Shown piece by piece: positions 60,244 to 64,000 of a DNA stretch of 64,000 bases. The notes beneath the pieces were generated by a model. It was not told the origin of the DNA. It saw only the letters and a program-made list of their open reading frames with translations, and ran no database searches. The number at the start of each line of letters is the position of its first letter. Position 1 is the stretch's first letter. Origin of the DNA: Dryas octopetala (Eukaryota > Streptophyta > Magnoliopsida > Rosales > Rosaceae); contig OY992838.1 in assembly GCA_963921425.1 (NCBI GenBank), forward strand, positions 9,486,001 through 9,550,000. Direction: 5' to 3'. The translations under genes were made by a program, and so were the position numbers.

Positions 60244-63200
60244 CACTACTACAAAAATCGTCATAGATGACATCTAAACAGTGTCATCTTTGACATTTAA
60301 TGACACTTTGTAGTCATCTATGTGGGTGTCATTAAAAGTCACAATAGATGACTCATTTTAGGTGTCATCTAATATCTATCATGACACACATTGTGTGTCA
60401 TAAAAACTTAATTTTGGTGTCATCATAAGTATTACATGATATCTAAAACGTGTCATAGAAACTAAATTTAAGTGTCATCATAGGTATTACACGACATCTA
60501 AAATGTGTCATAAATCACATAAAAAAATGTTGTTAAAAGGTATAGATGATTCTTGATGCATAAAAAATGTGTCATTGAAAAGCAATGATGACATTTAATA
60601 TGTGTCATTGAAATTGAAAAAATTTGTCATCAATATAACTTTGCATTTATATATATCTATATATTGTGCATATATATAATTTTATGGCTTTTAAACCATA
60701 TACTAATTAAAGAAAGCATAATAAACTGAAAATATATTTAATTGCACCCTCAAAAGTACATTTGCATAATTCAATTTGTACAATATTACATATAAGTGCA
60801 TGCAAGCCCTTCAAAATATTAGGCCTAATATAAAGTTCTTCAAAATATTAAGCCTAATATAATGTTTTTCAAAATATTAGGCTTAATATATAACATACTG
60901 TTGTATCAAGTTTCCAACCAACAGCTGCTGTTGCAACCTCCATACCAACAACAACAAACCACGATCTCCTAACTCGTTAGCGCTCTTGGTCCTCTTGGAT
61001 TAATGCATTAACAAGTTTTGTCGACTCTATTCGCACAACATCAATTTCTTCTTGTGTATGTGACTTCCTTTGAACTGCAATAACAATTAAGAAGAGATAA
61101 ATCAAACTTGTCTAATAATCAATTGACTCAATTCTGATAGACAGTTATATAATATTACAAACCCATGCAAATAGAGAAAGCACTTTGTAACTAATAATGT
61201 CATAAATTAATGATGTAACCAGAGAAAGCAACTGGTAGATTAGTGGTGAACAAAATCTTAAAAAAATAGAGGCAAGACCAATTAATAGAAGATGAAATGC
61301 ATCAGTCTTTTGTTTTTAATTCAACAATATGGCTCAGTAAAACATAGAAGAAATAACTTGCAAGTTACTGCCTCTTTAAGGCATCTTCTAAAGACACAAC
61401 TACCAGACTAGCAGCTTTTTACAATTGTAGAACTATATTATGTTATTCTGTACACTGCAAGCATATAAACAAAACACCAATTATATATATGCTACCACAT
61501 GTTGTCATGACTCAAAACACAAGTCAAATTCCACCAAGAAAATAATAAGTCAATTCAAATTACATGGAGGAGCTAAAACATTGCAAATAGAAATGGAAAC
61601 AAAAGCCAACAATAACTTGACCAACCTATTGTCGTGAACAATCTCAACCACAGAACAAATGTTTGTGCTATATATGGAATACCAAATTCAAGAACGAGGC
61701 ATTTTAAAGTACAAAGACTGAACCAATACAACTTCCAAGGGAATTCCTACCTTAGTAGAGATACTAGCTTTCAAATTAAAAGCAGGCCAATCTTCAAAGC
61801 CAGCCACACACTGCCCAAGGAAACACCAGCAATTAGTATATATATCCAACAATTAAATTCTATCTTCTTAGTAATTAGTACTCACCTTGTTTATAATTGA
61901 GCACCTTGGATCTTCAATGATCTCCTTCATGTACTTCATCACATAATAACCATATTCCAGAACTCCTACTTGACTTGGACACTACACCAAAACAACATGA
62001 AATGTAATTTAATGAGATCATTGTACTAATTTATTATTTGAGGTGAAAATACCATTATTTATAAATACTACTTTCCAAATTACATTTTTCCGACCCTTTC
62101 TTCCCTTTTGACCATTAAACATTTTTATTGCACTGCACATAAAACAAGTGAGTACATTGTTCTTCCAGTTTAATGAATAACAAAATGAAATTCACATCTG
62201 CAGGCAAGCTTTGAAGTAGGCACCCTGCATTTAAGAAAAAACAAAAATCAACAGCTTCATAAAAACAATATTATCAACTCATTTCATACTCAAGGAAATT
62301 ATTTTATGCCTGTCAATTACATATAAGAGAACACAAAAGTGAAACTCACACTCTAGAACAAAGTGGCCCACAAAACTGCTCAGAATAACTTTTTGCTTAC
62401 ACACAATGCATGCAAATTCCCAGAGGCAGTGCTCTGTGGAAAATAACTACTGAAAAGTATGAAATTACTCCCAATGCTAAAGCATGACACTGAATATCAA
62501 ACATCAGAGAAGAATACAATAAATAAATAGAAGGAAACAGGGGAAAAAAAAAAAAAAGCAATAGCATACCTTGGCCATATGCTGCTCCAGTGCCCACATA
62601 GATCCATAAAAGAAAAAAATAGATCAGATATAATAAAAGTAACAAAAGAGGCAGAAAGTAAAGAAGAATGACATATAGCAGGAAATGTACATTGAAAGCT
62701 AAAGTCTTTCAAGTCAACATCACAAAGATCACAATGAGCTACAGCAGGAAGGACTGGGGGCAGCAACATTGTGACATGCTTTAATTACTTCTGAAGGCTG
62801 CTTAAAATCCAAAGGACAAACTGCACATGCGAGAGTCAATTTCGTGAGAGACGGTGCAAGTCAAAAACATGTAAAATGTAACAATCACACTGTTACAAAT
62901 CAAATAAGACGTATAAAATTGATCAGGAGGAAATAAGATGCACATAGTTCATTGACAAGTTAAAGCAATAGAAAAATTAATAAAACTTGAAACTCTAGAA
63001 AAGTGGGTGAACATACAGAAAGTTTTAGAATTTTCTGTTTGTGACGATGGGTCACCATGATTTCTCTATGCTCCAGATTGGATATTGTGGAGTTTCACAA
63101 CACACTTGCCAGTTCCTTGTTCAAAATTAGCACCCATAATACTAGCTGGAATATTTACAAAAATCAAAAAATAAAAAATAAATGCACCCACACTAATTCA

Positions 63201-64000
63201 CTAACTCAAGTAAGGGAGGACCAGTTTTAGCAACCATATTGCTTCTTCTTCACCCACCACAGAGTTTACATTATCTATTTCAATAGCTCCCCTGACATCA
63301 GATTTCTAGAAAAACAAAAGAAAATCAGAAGGAGATCAATTTGGTAACATATATACTAATATTAAACATGTTCATACATAATAGCTACAAAGCATTACCT
63401 GCAGATAATGGACTTAAAGAGGAAGATGGCAACGAGATAAACAAGACCTAGATAGGATATGATAGTAATAAAGCTGTAGGAGCAAGAAGCAAACAAATTT
63501 AGATTTTAGATGATAGACCTTTAATTTATGAGACAGAAGGCCATACATTGAAAAAAATGTAGAATTCAAGCTGTGTCAATATTGATCTCTTTTATTGAGG
63601 ATTTGAAACCTGGCATAATATTAATTATATCCTTTGTGTAGGAGGATGATAGTATTATAAATGTTCCAATTCCAAACACAAAAACCGATCTTGATATATC
63701 TTTTCCACATTATTAAATCCACTGAGAAAATAACAAGAACAAAAAAATTAAGAATTGAAAACATTTTACAGTAGAAGTTGCAAATCGGTGCCTGAAGCAA
63801 AAAAGGAAACATCATGTGTTGTAGAAACTGATCAACAAAGAAACCTACAAATAAGCTTTCACACTTCAAAGAAACCAAAATAACCACCACACGGTCGTGT
63901 GTTCGGATTTAGGGTTTTTCGTTCCTTTCAATTTCATATGAATCCAGTACAGAGACGTAGAGCATAAAGATGGGACCAAGATTGATACCTGGGTTGAGGC
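60244..64000. mobile_element. CACTA (En/Spm-type) transposon, left part
   Basis: It begins CACTACTACAAAAATCG, the standard CACTA terminus. About 400 bases of subterminal repeats follow, in which GTGTCAT / ATGACAC phrases recur many times in both orientations (60270-60625). The matching right terminus is not present up to 64000, so the element continues beyond the window or is truncated. Exons of a Ulp1-like protease on the minus strand (61030-62132) support the class, since many plant CACTA elements carry such a gene. The DNA between 62133 and 64000 was not assigned; several short open frames exist (for example IPASIMGANFEQGTGKC on the minus strand near 63100). Confidence 0.85.
60968..62132 (-). 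pseudogene. Ulp1-like cysteine protease of the CACTA element, degraded
   Basis: Readable exons on the minus strand. One at 62072-62132 ends the phrase AIKMFNGQKGRKGRKNVIWK; one at 61886-61981 reads CPSQVGVLEYGYYVMKYMKE and 12 more residues. A last piece at about 60990-61074 reads RKSHTQEEIDVVRIESTKLV and more before a stop. The first two join by a GT-AG intron in frame. The third piece is in a frame that does not join, implying a frameshift or a different splice site. In Ulp1-type C48 proteases the phrase is usually ECGYYVMRYM, with Cys as the catalytic residue. Here it reads EYGYYVMKYM, so the nucleophile is lost. The His and Asp exons were not found. Likely inactive. Confidence 0.7.

Overview
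This is plant nuclear DNA. Genes have GT-AG introns, intergenic DNA is AT-rich, and microsatellites, MITEs and degraded transposons are common. The protein families (VQ protein, UNE2-type MFS carrier, plastid methyltransferase, DUF4057, Pumilio, annexin D1, MIK2-like LRR kinase) point to a eudicot. Protein resemblance suggests Rosaceae, perhaps Prunus, but that is inference only.

Layout. 1-16.4 kb: one intronless VQ-motif gene (3649-5013, +), then about 11 kb without a recognisable gene that holds several small inverted-repeat transposons, a (GA)49 tract and tRNA-derived SINE-like pieces. 16.4-41.4 kb: four good multi-exon genes: an MFS transporter (+, 16415-20034), a class I SAM methyltransferase (-, 20932-24360), a DUF4057 protein (+, 31815-33843) and a Pumilio protein (+, 36786-41442). 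From memory, this order matches Arabidopsis At1g78130-At1g78140-At1g78150-At1g78160, so it looks like a conserved block. The spacers have been enlarged here by transposons (MITEs, a hAT element nested in a MULE-like element, and a LINE remnant). The first two genes are convergent.

41.8-59.35 kb: a tandem duplication. Each unit carries, on the minus strand, an annexin D1-like gene followed by a MIK2-like LRR receptor kinase. Unit A (about 41814-48420) is decayed: its annexin has lost exons 1-3 and its kinase is broken by one extra T in a homopolymer. Unit B (about 48421-59350) keeps all five annexin exons and an open 984-residue kinase. Both annexin copies share the same in-frame TAG in exon 4, so that lesion is older than the duplication (or has been homogenised). 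A third annexin relic lies at about 60.1 kb, so the cluster was once longer.

60.24-64 kb: the left end of a CACTA transposon, with exons of a Ulp1-type protease on the minus strand. The usual catalytic cysteine reads as tyrosine. The right end of the element lies beyond the window.

Functionally, the intact genes cover transcription or defence co-regulation (VQ), membrane transport, methyl transfer in the plastid, RNA binding (PUF) and cell-surface signalling (receptor kinase). They are not an operon-like system. The most unusual content is the annexin/receptor-kinase tandem array and the set of transposons with readable target-site duplications. Exon boundaries were worked out by hand from reading frame, splice signals and family resemblance; no database search was run.
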